Below are positions 53,838 to 63,464 of a stretch of DNA of 64,000 nucleotides, in pieces. The notes under the pieces were generated by a model, which searched no databases, had not been told where the DNA came from, and saw nothing but the letters and a program-made list of their open reading frames with translations. The position numbers and the translations under genes were made by a program. Each line of letters begins with the position of its first letter. Within the stretch, counting starts at the first letter, position 1. The stretch is from Rivibacter subsaxonicus (GTDB lineage: Bacteria; Pseudomonadota; Gammaproteobacteria; Burkholderiales; Burkholderiaceae_C), in contig NZ_SHKP01000005.1 of NCBI RefSeq assembly GCF_004217215.1, positions 439,501 to 503,500 of the forward strand. Reading direction: 5' to 3'.

Positions 53838-54848
53838 CTAGCGCTTCGAGTAGATCTGGTCGAATACCCCGCCGTCGCCGAAGTGCGCCTTCTGGGCCTT
53901 GGTCCAGCCACCGAAGACCTCGTCGATCGTGAAGAGCTTGAGCTTCGGGAACTGGCCCGCGTACTTGGCGGCGACCTTCGGGTCGATCGGCCGGTAGTAG
54001 TTCTGGCCGGCCAGGTCCTGGCCTTCAGGGCTGTAGAGGTACTCGAGGTAGGCCTGGGCCACCGCGCGGGTGCCCTTCTTGTCGACGTTCTTGTCGACCA
54101 CCGCCACCGGCGGCTCGGCCAGGATGGAGAGGCTCGGCGCCACGATGTCGAACTTGTCCGGCCCGAGCTCCTTGATCGCCAGCAGCGCCTCGTTCTCCCA
54201 GGCCAGCAGCACGTCGCCGATGCCGCGCTCGACGAAGGTGGTGGTCGAGCCGCGCGCGCCGGTGTCGAGCACCGGCACGTTCTTGAACAGCCTGGCGACG
54301 AAGTCCTGCGCCTTGGCCTCGGAGCCGGTCTTCTTCAACTCGTAGCCCCAGGCCGCGAGGTAGTTCCAGCGCGCGCCGCCCGAGGTCTTGGGGTTCGGGG
54401 TGATGACCTGAACGCCGGACTTGACGAGGTCGTCCCAGTCCTTGATGCCCTTCGGGTTGCCCTTGCGCACCAGGAACACGATGGTCGAGGTGTAGGGCGA
54501 GCTGTTGTGCGGCAGGCGCTTTTGCCAGTCGGCCGGCAGCAGCTGGGCCTTCTGGCCGATCTCGTCGATGTCGTAGGCCAGCGCCAGCGTCACGACGTCG
54601 GCGTCGAGCCCGTCGATCACCGAGCGCGCCTGCTTGCCGGAGCCGCCGTGCGAGGCCTTGATGTTCAGGTCGTCGCCGGTCTTGGCCTTCCACTGCTTGG
54701 CGAAGGCCTTGTTGACGTCCTGGTAGAGCTCGCGGGTCGGGTCGTAGCTGACGTTGAGCAGCGTGAGCTCCTTGGCGGCGATGGCGCCGGCGGCCAGGGA
54801 GAGGATCGACGCGGCCAGCAGGCCGCGCAGCGGGTACGAACGGGTCAT
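53838..54848 (-). CDS. Sulfate ABC transporter substrate-binding protein (copy 2)
   Basis: 336-aa paralogue of the downstream gene. AAGAAGG precedes the ATG at 54848; the signal peptide ends GAIAA. Shared motifs include [40 protein letters not shown] and [17 protein letters not shown]. The two proteins are alike along their whole length but clearly diverged. A gap of 170 bases to copy 1 allows separate expression. It may prefer a related oxyanion (thiosulfate, molybdate), which is inference. Confidence 0.92.
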   Translation of the reverse strand: MTRSYPLRGLLAASILSLAAGAIAAKELTLLNVSYDPTRELYQDVNKAFAKQWKAKTGDDLNIKASHGGSGKQARSVIDGLDADVVTLALAYDIDEIGQKAQLLPADWQKRLPHNSSPYTSTIVFLVRKGNPKGIKDWDDLVKSGVQVITPNPKTSGGARWNYLAAWGYELKKTGSEAKAQDFVARLFKNVPVLDTGARGSTTTFVERGIGDVLLAWENEALLAIKELGPDKFDIVAPSLSILAEPPVAVVDKNVDKKGTRAVAQAYLEYLYSPEGQDLAGQNYYRPIDPKVAAKYAGQFPKLKLFTIDEVFGGWTKAQKAHFGDGGVFDQIYSKR

Positions 54849-54959
54849 GAATGCCTTCTTTCGCGGAAAACCAATCGATGGCTTGATTCTGGGAAGCGAC
54901 TGTTCGACAAGGAACGAATCAAAGCGCCCATGCATATGCGACGAACGCGCAAGCGGGCT

Positions 54960-55553
54960 TCAGACCGCGAAGTCCCACTCCAGCGCCGAGGCGCGCTGCG
55001 GCCGTTCGAGCGCCGCCAAGCGCTGTCGCTCGCGCTCGACCAGGCGCGCGATGCCCGGCCAGGCGCCGTAGCCGGAGGCCGGGTTGACGTGGCCGGCGGC
55101 GCCGAGGTCGATGAAGCCGCTGCCCCAGCGCCGGGCGAAGCCGCGCGCGTCCTCGAAGCGCAGCCAGGGGTCGTTGCGGCTGCCGACCAGCAGGCTCGGA
55201 AACGGCAGCGCGCCGGCTGGCAACTGGTCCTCGCAGCCGAAGCGGCGCGGATCGGCCGGCGCCACCAGCAGCGCGCCGCGCAGCCGCGAGCGCCCCACCG
55301 CGAGCAAGCCGTGGTGGGCCAGCGCAAGGCAGCCGAAGCTGTGCGCAACCGCGATCCACTGCGCGCGCTGATCACTGGCCAGCGCGGCCTCGATGCGCGC
55401 CGACCAGCGGGCCATGTCGGCCACCGACCAGTCGGCCTGCTCCACGCGCAACGCGCCCGGACTGCGCGCCTGCAACCGGCTCTGCCAATGGTCCGGACCG
55501 CTGCCGTGCAGCCCCGGCACGATCAGCAGGCGAACACGTCCTGCACTGTGCAT
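54960..55553 (-). CDS. RBBP9/YdeN-type alpha/beta hydrolase
   Basis: 197 residues starting at ATG 55553. LLIVPGLHGSGPDHWQSRLQ is the family opening; the nucleophile elbow is AHSFGCLAL (GxSxG-like HSFGC); Asp in SRNDPWLRFEDA and His in GAAGHVNPASGYGAWP complete the triad. Members are small serine hydrolases of unknown natural substrate. It lies seven bases after the molbindin gene stop. Confidence 0.85.
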   Translation of the reverse strand: MHSAGRVRLLIVPGLHGSGPDHWQSRLQARSPGALRVEQADWSVADMARWSARIEAALASDQRAQWIAVAHSFGCLALAHHGLLAVGRSRLRGALLVAPADPRRFGCEDQLPAGALPFPSLLVGSRNDPWLRFEDARGFARRWGSGFIDLGAAGHVNPASGYGAWPGIARLVERERQRLAALERPQRASALEWDFAV

Positions 55554-55559
55554 CGGCAA

Positions 55560-55778
55560 CTACAGCGTGGCGATCGAGACTTCGGTCGACTTGACCAGCG
55601 CGATCACCTCGCGCCCGGGCTTGAGACCGAGCTCCTTGACCGAGCGGGTTGTGATGACCGAGGTCACGAGCAGGCCGCTGGCGGTCTCGACATCGACCTC
55701 CGAGACCACCGGCCCTTCGATGATTTCCTTAACCTTGCCGCGGAACTGGTTGCGGACGTTGATGGCGCTGATGCTCAT
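55560..55778 (-). CDS. Molbindin-type TOBE-domain protein (Mop)
   Basis: 72 residues: MSISAINVRNQFRGKVKEII, then SEVDVETASGLLVTSVITTR and EVIALVKSTEVSIATL, a single TOBE/Mop domain that binds molybdate or tungstate and, in some proteins, sulfate. The start at 55778 is set by homology; a longer frame reaches 55877 without support. It may buffer oxyanions for the sulfate/molybdate systems around it. Confidence 0.88.
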   Translation of the reverse strand: MSISAINVRNQFRGKVKEIIEGPVVSEVDVETASGLLVTSVITTRSVKELGLKPGREVIALVKSTEVSIATL

Positions 55779-55919
55779 GGAGAAGACCTCGGTCGATGTG
55801 GATGAGGTCTCCATGTTGGCGACGCGAGAAGGCGCGACCAACGAATGATTCCGCCGCTGCATAGGCGGCGCGCGCATGAGCGCGCCAAAGCTTGGCGGGC
55901 CGGGCCCGCCGGCGCAGGA

Positions 55920-56561
55920 TCAGGCCCCGTCGCTGTTGAAGCCGGCCGCCTTGTGGCTGCCGTCGCAGTAGGGCTTGTTCTTCGACTGGCCGCAGCGGCA
56001 CAGCCAGGTCTCGCTGACGCGGTCGACGGTGCGGCCGGTACCGGAGACGATCTCGAGATTGCCGACCAGGTGCAGCGGCCCGTTGAGCACCGGCAGCAGC
56101 GCGAGCGGGCCGTCGCGTTGAGCCAGCGGCTGCGACTCGCGCGTCGCGACCTCGCCGCTGGCGACGAAGCCGACCCGGCTGTGGCTGTTGTCGCACCAGG
56201 GCTTTCTGGCCGAGGCGCCGCAGCGGCACAGCGTGCGGCGCAGGCCCTCGTCGCGGCCGTTCAGGCTCAGCGGTGCGTGGATGGCGAGCGGGCCGTTCTC
56301 GCGCAGCTGCAGCAGGTTGACCGGCGGCGCCGCCTCGGCCGCCGACCCGTCGACCATCTCGCAGCGGATCGCGCCCGAGGGGCAGTTGCGGGCCAGCGTC
56401 TGCAGCTCGTGCGGTGTGGCGCGGTCGGGGTGGATCCACTCGCCCTTGACGTTGGGCACGAAGACATCGGGCCGGTCGAGCACGCAGTGGCGCGAGTGGA
56501 TGCAGCGCTCGCCCTCGAAGTGCACGATGACGGTGGTGCCGCGAACGGTTTCGATGCTCAT
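55920..56561 (-). CDS. Ferredoxin-like/double CDGSH iron-sulfur protein
   Basis: 213 residues. The N-terminal part has a mono-cluster Fer4_19-like motif (GERCIHSRHCVLDRP and NCPSGAI). Two CDGSH zinc-finger-like units follow: CRCGASARKPWCDNSH and CRCGQSKNKPYCDGSH, each able to bind a 2Fe-2S cluster with three Cys and one His. The fused order cluster-CDGSH-CDGSH is an electron-transfer design of unknown partner. It precedes the molbindin gene and follows the thioredoxin-like gene in the same direction. Confidence 0.88.
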   Translation of the reverse strand: MSIETVRGTTVIVHFEGERCIHSRHCVLDRPDVFVPNVKGEWIHPDRATPHELQTLARNCPSGAIRCEMVDGSAAEAAPPVNLLQLRENGPLAIHAPLSLNGRDEGLRRTLCRCGASARKPWCDNSHSRVGFVASGEVATRESQPLAQRDGPLALLPVLNGPLHLVGNLEIVSGTGRTVDRVSETWLCRCGQSKNKPYCDGSHKAAGFNSDGA

Positions 56562-56639
56562 CTCGCTGACTCCTCTGGCAGGCGTGCCGCCTGAATCCAC
56601 TATAGGAGTCGGCCGAGGCCGGGGCCAACGCGAGCGGCC

Positions 56640-57029
56640 CTAGCTCACGCGTTCGCCCACCTCGTGCAAGCGGCCGATAAGCGAGGCGTCCAGGCCCTCC
56701 ACGGCAGGCGTCAGCACCGCGCGCTGCGCCGCATCGACGGTGCGCGCCAGCGTCGACGCATGCGGCAGCACCGTGCCGTAGAAGCGCAGCTGGTCGCCGT
56801 ACGCCACCAACAGGGTCGGGAAGTTCTCGACCTCGAGTGCCAGCGGGCCGATCAGGTCGCTCTGGTCCTCGATGTCGATCCACGCGAAGCGCAGCTGCGG
56901 CCGCTCGCGCGCCAGGGCTTCGAAGGGCGCGCGGTAGTCGTCGCAGGTGCGGCACCAGGCGGCACAGAGGCAGGCGACCAGCCAGGGTCTGTCGTCGATG
57001 GCGGCGGCGGCGGGCGATGCGGGTGGCAT
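56640..57029 (-). CDS. Thioredoxin-fold protein with WCRTC active site
   Basis: 129 residues with no signal peptide. The redox motif is AAWCRTCDDYRAPFEAL, and NFPTLLVAY supplies the cis-proline. It lacks the C-terminal helix sequence of classical thioredoxin. It could reduce a protein of the sulfur cluster, possibly with the iron-sulfur protein 78 bases downstream. Confidence 0.85.
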   Translation of the reverse strand: MPPASPAAAAIDDRPWLVACLCAAWCRTCDDYRAPFEALARERPQLRFAWIDIEDQSDLIGPLALEVENFPTLLVAYGDQLRFYGTVLPHASTLARTVDAAQRAVLTPAVEGLDASLIGRLHEVGERVS

Positions 57030-57068
57030 GCCGCGAGTGTGCCTGCGGGCGCGGCGCGCGGCAGGCGG

Positions 57069-57956
57069 CTAGACCGCCCAGCGCAGTGCGGGCACGGCCC
57101 AAGGCGCTTCGACCTGGTCCGGTAGCGACTCGGCCGCCTCGCGCTGCAGCACCCGATCGAGCAGCCGCTCCTCGGCGACGGCAAACGCCGGGTCGCCGCG
57201 ATGCCGCGACCGCGCCAGCGCGATGCGCTCGTCGAGCGCGATGCCGCCATCCTCGACCAGCAGCACCCGGTCGGCCAGCGCGATCGCCTCGCCGACATCG
57301 TGCGTGACCAGCAGCGCGGTGAAGCCATGGCGCTGCCACAGGCGCTCGATCAGGCGCTGCATCTCGATGCGGGTCAGCGCATCGAGTGCGCCGAGCGGCT
57401 CGTCGAGCAGCAGCAGGCGCGGCGCATGGACCAGCGCGCGCGCCAGCGCCACGCGCTGGCGCTGGCCGCCCGAAAGCACCGCCGGCCAGTCGCCGGCGCG
57501 CTCGGCGAGGCCGACCTGCTCCAGAGCCTCGAGCGCGCGTTCGCGCGCATCGGCGCCGTCGAGGCCGAGCGCGACGTTGTCGAGCACGCGCTTCCAGGGC
57601 AGCAGGCGCGCCTCCTGGAACATCACGCGCACCTCGTCGGCGCGCGCCGCGGCCGGCTCGCCGTCGATGCGCAGGCTGCCCGCGGCCGGCGCGTCGAGTC
57701 CGGCCGCCAGCCGCAGCAGCGTGCTCTTGCCGCAGCCGCTGCGGCCGACGATCGCGACGAACTCGCCCGGCCGCACCCGCAGGTCGATGCCGCGCAGCAC
57801 TTCGCGGGCGCCGAAGCGCTGGGCCAGGCCGTCGAGTTCGAGTGCGGCGCCGCGTGCGGCCAAAGGTGCACGCAGCGCGACCACTGGCGCCGCGGGCGGC
57901 TCAGCGCGCAATGGCGCGGTCCAGAACTCGGTGACTTCCAGTTGGAGCGGGTGCAT
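57069..57956 (-). CDS. ssuB: Aliphatic sulfonate ABC transporter ATP-binding protein SsuB
   Basis: 295-aa ATPase. Walker [18 protein letters not shown]-loop [20 protein letters not shown] (a SsuB mark), signature [15 protein letters not shown], Walker [17 protein letters not shown]. It has an Ala/Pro-rich N-terminal extension of about 35 residues. It is last in the ssu cluster, 21 bases after ssuC. Confidence 0.93.
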   Translation of the reverse strand: MHPLQLEVTEFWTAPLRAEPPAAPVVALRAPLAARGAALELDGLAQRFGAREVLRGIDLRVRPGEFVAIVGRSGCGKSTLLRLAAGLDAPAAGSLRIDGEPAAARADEVRVMFQEARLLPWKRVLDNVALGLDGADARERALEALEQVGLAERAGDWPAVLSGGQRQRVALARALVHAPRLLLLDEPLGALDALTRIEMQRLIERLWQRHGFTALLVTHDVGEAIALADRVLLVEDGGIALDERIALARSRHRGDPAFAVAEERLLDRVLQREAAESLPDQVEAPWAVPALRWAV

Positions 57957-57977
57957 GGTGCGCTTCTCGTTGATCGT

Positions 57978-58748
57978 TCAGCGGGCCGGCTGGTAGCCCG
58001 GGTGCCAGCGCAGCCACCAGCGCTCCAGGCCCTTGGCCGCGAGATCGCCACCCTTGCCGAGCAGCGCGTACAGCAGGATGCCGACCAGGACCACGTCGGT
58101 CTGCAGGAACTCGCGCGCGTTCATCGTCATGTAGCCGATGCCGGCTTGGGCCGAGATGGTCTCGGCGACGATCAGCAGCACCCACATCAGGCCGAGCGCG
58201 AAGCGCAGCCCGACCAGGATGCTCGGCAGCGCACCGGGCAGGATCACGTGGCGATAGAGCCCGAAGCCACGCAGCCCGTAGCTGCGCGCCATCTCGATCA
58301 GTCCCGGGTCGACGCCGCGGATGCCGTGGAAGGTGTTGAGGTAGACCGGGAAGAACACCCCGAAGGCGACCAGGAACAGCTTGGCCGCCTCGTCGATGCC
58401 GAACCACAGGATCACGAGCGGGATCAGCGCCAGTGGCGGGATGTTGCGCACCATCTGCAGCGTCGAATCGAGCGCGGTCTCGGCGGCACGGAAGCTGCCG
58501 TTGATCAGCCCGAACAGCAGCCCGAGGCTGCCGCCGATGGCCAGCCCGACGAAGGCGCGCCCGGTGCTCTTGAGCACGTGCTGCAGCATTTCGCCCGAGG
58601 CCGCGAGCTGCCAGAAGGCGCTCGCCACTGCCCACGGCGCCGGCAGGATGCGGGTGCTGAGCCAACCCAGGCGCGAGGCGAGCTCCCAGGTGCCGATCAG
58701 CGCCACCGGCAGCAGCCAGGGTAGGACGCGGTTGAAGTTCCTGTTCAT
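57978..58748 (-). CDS. ssuC: Aliphatic sulfonate ABC transporter permease SsuC
   Basis: 256-aa permease. The conserved opening WLLPVALIGTWELASRLGWL and the EAA-type loop EMARSYGLRGFGLYRHVILP identify it; FALGLMWVLLIVAETISAQA is a further SsuC mark. It starts one base after the VOC gene stop. Confidence 0.92.
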   Translation of the reverse strand: MNRNFNRVLPWLLPVALIGTWELASRLGWLSTRILPAPWAVASAFWQLAASGEMLQHVLKSTGRAFVGLAIGGSLGLLFGLINGSFRAAETALDSTLQMVRNIPPLALIPLVILWFGIDEAAKLFLVAFGVFFPVYLNTFHGIRGVDPGLIEMARSYGLRGFGLYRHVILPGALPSILVGLRFALGLMWVLLIVAETISAQAGIGYMTMNAREFLQTDVVLVGILLYALLGKGGDLAAKGLERWWLRWHPGYQPAR

Positions 58749-58749
58749 G

Positions 58750-59166
58750 TCAGACGGCGAACTCGAGCGGGTCGGCCTCGTAGGCGGTCTCGGCCGCACC
58801 CAGCACCAGCGCGTCGATCAGCTCGATGCGGTTGCCGAAGGGATCGTCGAGGTAGGCGCGGGCGCCGACGTCCGGCACGCCGCCGGTGTCGACGCGCAGG
58901 CCGCGCTCACGCAGCGCACCGATGAAGTCGCGCAGCCCGCGCACCCGCAAGGCCAGGTGCGCCTGCGGCGCGACGCCGCTGTAGGGGCCTTCGTGTAGGT
59001 CGAGGCGCTGGACGCCGAGCTGAAAGCGCAGCGTGCCGGGGCGGTCGAGCGCCGGATCGCGCAGCTCGCGCAGGCCGAGCCGCTCTTCGTAGAACTCGCG
59101 TGCGCGCCAGCCACCGCCGGGCGGGATCGGCAGTTGCACGTGGTCGATGGCAAAGACGGAGGACAT
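58750..59166 (-). CDS. VOC (glyoxalase/dioxygenase-fold) protein in the ssu operon
   Basis: 138 residues. IDHVQLPIPPGGGWRAREFY is the first beta-alpha-beta unit, LHEGPYSGVAPQAHLALRV the second metal-ligand region and YLDDPFGNRIELIDALV the Glu-containing end strand. Such proteins are glyoxalase- or dioxygenase-like; the reaction cannot be read from sequence. It lies between ssuD and ssuC, 13 bases and one base apart, so it is co-expressed with alkanesulfonate monooxygenase and may process an aldehyde or sulfur product. Confidence 0.85.
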   Translation of the reverse strand: MSSVFAIDHVQLPIPPGGGWRAREFYEERLGLRELRDPALDRPGTLRFQLGVQRLDLHEGPYSGVAPQAHLALRVRGLRDFIGALRERGLRVDTGGVPDVGARAYLDDPFGNRIELIDALVLGAAETAYEADPLEFAV

Positions 59167-59179
59167 GGGCGCTCCCGGC

Positions 59180-60355
59180 TCAGCTGGCCGAGACATGGCG
59201 CGGCACGATGCCGTTGGCCATCACCTCGCCGAACGGCCCCGTCAGCACCGGCCCGGCCGGCGCGTTGGCGCCGCGATCGATGTCGAGCAAGGGAAACAGC
59301 AGCTCGGCCACGCGGTGCGATTCCTCCAGGTGCGGATAGCCCGAGAGGATGAAGTGCTCGAGGCCGAGCGCCTCGTACTCGCGGATGCGCTGCGCCACCT
59401 GCTCGGCGCTGCCGACCAGTGCCGTGCCGGCACCGCCGCGCACCAGGCCGACGCCGGCCCAGAGGTTGGGCGCGATCTCCAGGCCCTTGCGCACGTCGTT
59501 CTTGTCGAAATGCCCGCCGTGGAGTGCGGCCATGCGGCGCTGGCCGACCGAGTCCATCTGCGCAAAGCGCGCCTGCGCCGCGGCCACGGTGGCCGGGTCG
59601 AGGTGCCTGATCAGGTCGGCCGCCGCGGCCCAGGCCTCGTCCTCGGTCTCGCGCACGATCACGTGCAGCCGGATGCCGTAGCTCAGCGTGCGGCCATGCC
59701 GCGCGGCGCGCGCCTTCACGTCGGCCACCTTCTGCGCCACCGCGGCCGGCGGCTCGCCCCAGCTCAGGTAGGTGTCGAACTGCGCTGCCGCCAGCTCGTG
59801 CGCGGCATCCGACGAGCCGCCGAAGTACAGCGGCGGGTAGGGCCGCTGCAGCGGCGGAAACAGCAGCTTGGCGCCCTTGACGCTCAGGTGCTCGCCGTCG
59901 AAGTCGAGCGCGTCGCCGGCGTGGCTGCGCGCGAGGATCTCGCGCCAGACCGTCATGAACTCGGCGCTCTGCTCGTAGCGCGCGGCGTGGTCGAGGAACT
60001 GGCCGTCGCCGGCCAGTTCGTCGGCGTCGCCGCCGGTGACGAGGTTGATCAGCACCCGGCCGGCCGAGAGCCGGTCGAAGGTGGCCGTCATGCGCGCGGC
60101 GAGCGACGGCGTCACCAGTCCCGGCCGCAGTGCGACCAGGAACTTGAGTCGCTTCGTCTCGGCGATCAGGCTTGCGGCGACCAGCCACGGGTCCTCGCAG
60201 GAGCGGCCGGTCGGGATCAGCACGCCCTCGTAGCCGTGGCTGTCGGCGGCGATCGCGATCTGGCGGAAGTAGTCGAAGCTCGCTGCGCGCGCGCCGACGC
60301 TGGTGCCGAGGTGGCGCGAGTCGCCATGGGTGGGAATGAACCAGTAGGGCTTCAT
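59180..60355 (-). CDS. ssuD: FMNH2-dependent alkanesulfonate monooxygenase SsuD
   Basis: 391-aa flavin monooxygenase that releases sulfite from alkanesulfonates, using FMNH2 from SsuE. It opens [19 protein letters not shown] and contains [53 protein letters not shown] and [19 protein letters not shown], all conserved in SsuD. The start overlaps the ssuA copy by four bases. Confidence 0.95.
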   Translation of the reverse strand: MKPYWFIPTHGDSRHLGTSVGARAASFDYFRQIAIAADSHGYEGVLIPTGRSCEDPWLVAASLIAETKRLKFLVALRPGLVTPSLAARMTATFDRLSAGRVLINLVTGGDADELAGDGQFLDHAARYEQSAEFMTVWREILARSHAGDALDFDGEHLSVKGAKLLFPPLQRPYPPLYFGGSSDAAHELAAAQFDTYLSWGEPPAAVAQKVADVKARAARHGRTLSYGIRLHVIVRETEDEAWAAAADLIRHLDPATVAAAQARFAQMDSVGQRRMAALHGGHFDKNDVRKGLEIAPNLWAGVGLVRGGAGTALVGSAEQVAQRIREYEALGLEHFILSGYPHLEESHRVAELLFPLLDIDRGANAPAGPVLTGPFGEVMANGIVPRHVSAS

Positions 60356-61368
60356 CGCGTGGTACCTCCGGTGGCCTGCTGCGCCACCTTGGTTGCGCCG
60401 GGCGGTTGCCAGACGATCTCGGCCACCTTGACCTGGCGCGGGATCAGCCCGAGCGCGGCAAAGGCGTCGGCCACGCGCTGCTGCTCGGCGGTGATCGCCG
60501 GTGTCAGCGGCGCCACCGGCGAGGGCGGTCGCCGCTCGATGAAGCGGTGCACGGTGGCCAGGCCGAGGCCGCTGAAATCGCTGATCAGTTGCGCCGCTTC
60601 CTTGCGATGGCTTTGCACGTAGGCATCGGCGCGCGTGAGCTCTTCGAACAGCACCTGCAGCGCCTGCGGATGCTTCTCGGCGAGCGCGGTCGAGGCCAGG
60701 TAGAAGCTGTTGTTGCCCGACAGTCCCTCGCCGGTGGCGAGCACGCGTGGCGCGATGTCGAGCTCGGTGGCGGCGTAGTACGGGTCCCAGATCGCCCAGG
60801 CATCGACGCTGCCGCGCTCGAAGGCGGCGCGTGCGTCCGACGGCGGCAGGTAGATCGGCGTGATGTCGGACCAGGCCAGCCCGGCCTTCTCGACCGCGCG
60901 CAGCAGCAGGTAGTGCGCGCTCGAGCCCTTCTGCAGCGCGATCTTGCGGCCCTTCAGATCGGCCAGCGTGCGGATCGGTGCCTCCTGCTTGACCAGGATC
61001 GCCGAGCTGCGCGGCTTGGACGGCTCGGCGCCGACGTAGCGCAGCTCCTTGCCGGCGGCCTGCGCAAACACCGGCGGCGAGTCGCCGGTCAGGCCGAACT
61101 CGAGGCTGCCGACCGACAGCGCCTCGAGCAACTGCGGCCCGGCCGGGAACTCGACCCACTGCACCCTGGCATTCGGAAAGCGCTTCTCGAGCGCGCCCTG
61201 CTGCTTGAGGATCACGAGGTTGACCGCGCTCTTCTGGAAGCCGATGCGGATCTGCGCCGGTGCGGCCTGCGCGAAGGCGGCTCCCGACAGCAGCAGCCCC
61301 CAGGCCGCGGCCGCGGTCACGAGCACCGCGCGGCGGCGTTGCTCGAAGTGGTTGATGAACACGCTCAT
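60352..61368 (-). CDS. ssuA: Sulfonate ABC transporter substrate-binding protein SsuA (copy 1)
   Basis: 338-aa periplasmic binding protein with signal peptide ending GAAFAQ. Family marks: [60 protein letters not shown]. It overlaps both ssuD and the second ssuA by four bases, so the three are coupled. It is a clear paralogue of the next gene. Confidence 0.92.
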   Translation of the reverse strand: MSVFINHFEQRRRAVLVTAAAAWGLLLSGAAFAQAAPAQIRIGFQKSAVNLVILKQQGALEKRFPNARVQWVEFPAGPQLLEALSVGSLEFGLTGDSPPVFAQAAGKELRYVGAEPSKPRSSAILVKQEAPIRTLADLKGRKIALQKGSSAHYLLLRAVEKAGLAWSDITPIYLPPSDARAAFERGSVDAWAIWDPYYAATELDIAPRVLATGEGLSGNNSFYLASTALAEKHPQALQVLFEELTRADAYVQSHRKEAAQLISDFSGLGLATVHRFIERRPPSPVAPLTPAITAEQQRVADAFAALGLIPRQVKVAEIVWQPPGATKVAQQATGGTTR

Positions 61369-62384
61369 GGCCGCACCCCCGCGAGCTGCGCCGGTGCGGC
61401 GGCCGCTGCCACCGGCTTCGCCGGCAGCGCGTCGGCGACCTTGATCGGTTGCGGGATCAGCTTGAGCTCGGCAAAGATGTCGGCCACCTTTTGTTGCTCG
61501 GCGGCGACCGCGGCGCTGACCGGCTGCACGCCGAGCGGGTAGCGGCTCAGGCTGCTCTGCACCACCTCGATGTCGAGGCCCTGGACCGGCGCGATGAGCG
61601 CGGCGGCAGCGATCTGGTTGGCGGCGAGCCAGCGCGCGCGTTCATGGAGGTCGTCGAACAGCGTGCGGATCACCTGCGGATGCTTCTCGGCGTAGCCGCG
61701 GTCGGCCAGGTAGAACAGGTGGTTGTTCACCAGGCCCTTGCCGTTGGCGAGGACGCGCGCTCCGATCTGCTTCTCGGCGGCGCTGAGGAAGGGGTCCCAG
61801 ATCGCCCAGGCGTCGACGCTGCCGCGCTCGAAGGCGGCGCGGGCGTCGGCCGGCGGCAGGAACACCGGCTGCACGTCGCTGTACTTGAGGCCGTTCTTCT
61901 CCAACAGCTTGACCAGCAGGTAGTGGACGTTGCTGCCCTTGTTGAGCGCGATCTTCTTGCCCTTCAGGTCAGCGACCGATTTGATCGCGGAGTCCTTCGG
62001 CACCACCAGCGCCTCGGCCTCGGGCGCGGCCGGGTCGTTGCCGACGTAGACGAACTTCGCACCGGCGGCCTGGGCAAAGATCGGAGGTGCCTCGCCGACG
62101 TAGCCGACGTCGATCGAGCCGACGTTGAGGCCCTCGAGCAGTTGTGGTCCGGCCGGGAACTCGACCCACCTGACCTCGACGCCTTGCGGCGCGAGGCGCT
62201 TCTCGAGCGTGCCCTGCGCCTTCTGCAGTACGAAGACGCTGGCCGCCTTCTGGTAGCCGATGCGAAGTTGTGCCGGCGCCTGCTGGGCGCTGACGGCGAA
62301 GCCCTGGCTGCCGAGCAAGGTCGCGGCGATGCCGGAAACCCACGCGCGGCGGCTCTGGATGAAACGATCGAAGAAGCTGCTCAT
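61365..62384 (-). CDS. ssuA: Sulfonate ABC transporter substrate-binding protein SsuA (copy 2)
   Basis: 339-aa paralogue. The start at 62384 gives the leader [20 protein letters not shown]. Motifs [40 protein letters not shown] and [20 protein letters not shown] match copy 1. A C-terminal Ala/Pro-rich tail is shared by both copies in a weaker form. The tandem pair may bind different sulfonates while using one membrane complex. Confidence 0.92.
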   Translation of the reverse strand: MSSFFDRFIQSRRAWVSGIAATLLGSQGFAVSAQQAPAQLRIGYQKAASVFVLQKAQGTLEKRLAPQGVEVRWVEFPAGPQLLEGLNVGSIDVGYVGEAPPIFAQAAGAKFVYVGNDPAAPEAEALVVPKDSAIKSVADLKGKKIALNKGSNVHYLLVKLLEKNGLKYSDVQPVFLPPADARAAFERGSVDAWAIWDPFLSAAEKQIGARVLANGKGLVNNHLFYLADRGYAEKHPQVIRTLFDDLHERARWLAANQIAAAALIAPVQGLDIEVVQSSLSRYPLGVQPVSAAVAAEQQKVADIFAELKLIPQPIKVADALPAKPVAAAAAPAQLAGVRP

Positions 62385-62513
62385 GAAACTGATCCTGTGT
62401 TGGTGAAAAGCATGCGGCCGGCCGCCCCACCAGCCGTGAGGCCGCATGAACCCTGTGGGGGAGGAGGAGACAAACGAAGGCGCCTGCCGGCGCGCGCATT
62501 CAGGGGTCGCGAT

Positions 62514-63155
62514 TCAGGCCGGACATCGCAGCGCGAGCGCGGGTTCGGCCTGCGCGGCAATCTCGGCCACCGTGATCCGGGGCGTCGCCGTGCGCCACAC
62601 CGGCAGCCGTTGCGCCACGGTGGCCGCGGCACGCTCGCTGCGCGCGCGGATGTCGGCATCGACGCGGTAGCTGCCGTCGGCGGCGCGTAGCAACTGCGCA
62701 TCGGTGGCGTAGATCGCGTCGAGGATGTCGCGTGCGCCGAGCGCGGCCAGCACCGGCTTGAGCGCGTAGTCGACGGCCAGCAGGTGCGCCGCGCTGCCGC
62801 CGGTGGCCAGCGGCAGCACCGTCTTGTCGCGCAGCGCGTCGGGCGGCAGCAGGTCGAGAAAGGTCTTCAGCAGGCCGCTGTAGGCCGCCTTGTAGATCGG
62901 CGTGGCGACCAGCACCACGCTGGCCGCATGGACGCTGGCCAGCGCCGCCTGCAGCGCCGGCGCCGAGGCATCGGCGTGCAGCAGGGCTTGCGCCGGCAAC
63001 TCGCGCAGGCGCAACCACTGCGGTTCGTGCAGCGCCAGCGCTTCGGTGACGCCGCGCGCCAGTGCCTCCGAGCGCGAGGTTGACGAGGGGCTGCCGAGGA
63101 TGGCGAGCAACTTGCCGCCCGCACGAAGCGGGGCGGTTCCAGGTTCTTGATGCAT
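62514..63155 (-). CDS. ssuE: NADPH-dependent FMN reductase SsuE
   Basis: 213-aa flavodoxin-fold reductase that supplies FMNH2 to SsuD. LLAILGSPSSTSRSEALARG is the phosphate-binding loop, VVLVATPIYKAAYSGLLKTF the FMN and partner contact, LPLATGGSAAHLLAVDYALK the SsuE mark. It is the first gene of the leftward ssu run; the promoter should lie in 63156-63240. CysB-type control is expected but no site was identified. Confidence 0.93.
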   Translation of the reverse strand: MHQEPGTAPLRAGGKLLAILGSPSSTSRSEALARGVTEALALHEPQWLRLRELPAQALLHADASAPALQAALASVHAASVVLVATPIYKAAYSGLLKTFLDLLPPDALRDKTVLPLATGGSAAHLLAVDYALKPVLAALGARDILDAIYATDAQLLRAADGSYRVDADIRARSERAAATVAQRLPVWRTATPRITVAEIAAQAEPALALRCPA

Positions 63156-63239
63156 GCCACCACGATAGGGAGCGCGGACCGTGCGGCCAACGAAGGCTTG
63201 CGCGCATCGGTATCGGTTCGGCGCATATGCGCCGGTGGC

Positions 63240-63359
63240 TCAGGCGCGACGTTGCATCAGCCGCGCGCGCCACAGCGCGAACAGCTCGACGACGCCGCCG
63301 AGCGCGGCGATGCCGACGGCGGGCCATTGCCGCAGCGGGACGAGCAGGCGCGTGTTCAT
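63240..63359 (-). CDS. Possible 39-aa single-span membrane protein
   Basis: An ATG at 63359 opens a short frame (MNTRLLVPLRQWPAVGIAAL, continuing GGVVELFALWRAR) with one hydrophobic span and a basic tail. It is in the same direction as ssuE, 84 bases upstream. No strong ribosome site is seen, so it may be the head gene of the operon or a chance frame. No family is recognised. Confidence 0.4.
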   Translation of the reverse strand: MNTRLLVPLRQWPAVGIAALGGVVELFALWRARLMQRRA

Positions 63360-63464
63360 CGGCGGCACCGTAGCGGGTTCTCATGACAGCGGCGTGGCAG
63401 CGGCGTGGCGCGCCGCCGACGCGCGCGGCGCTATCCTGAGCCCGGCCCACCACCCTGCCGCGAC

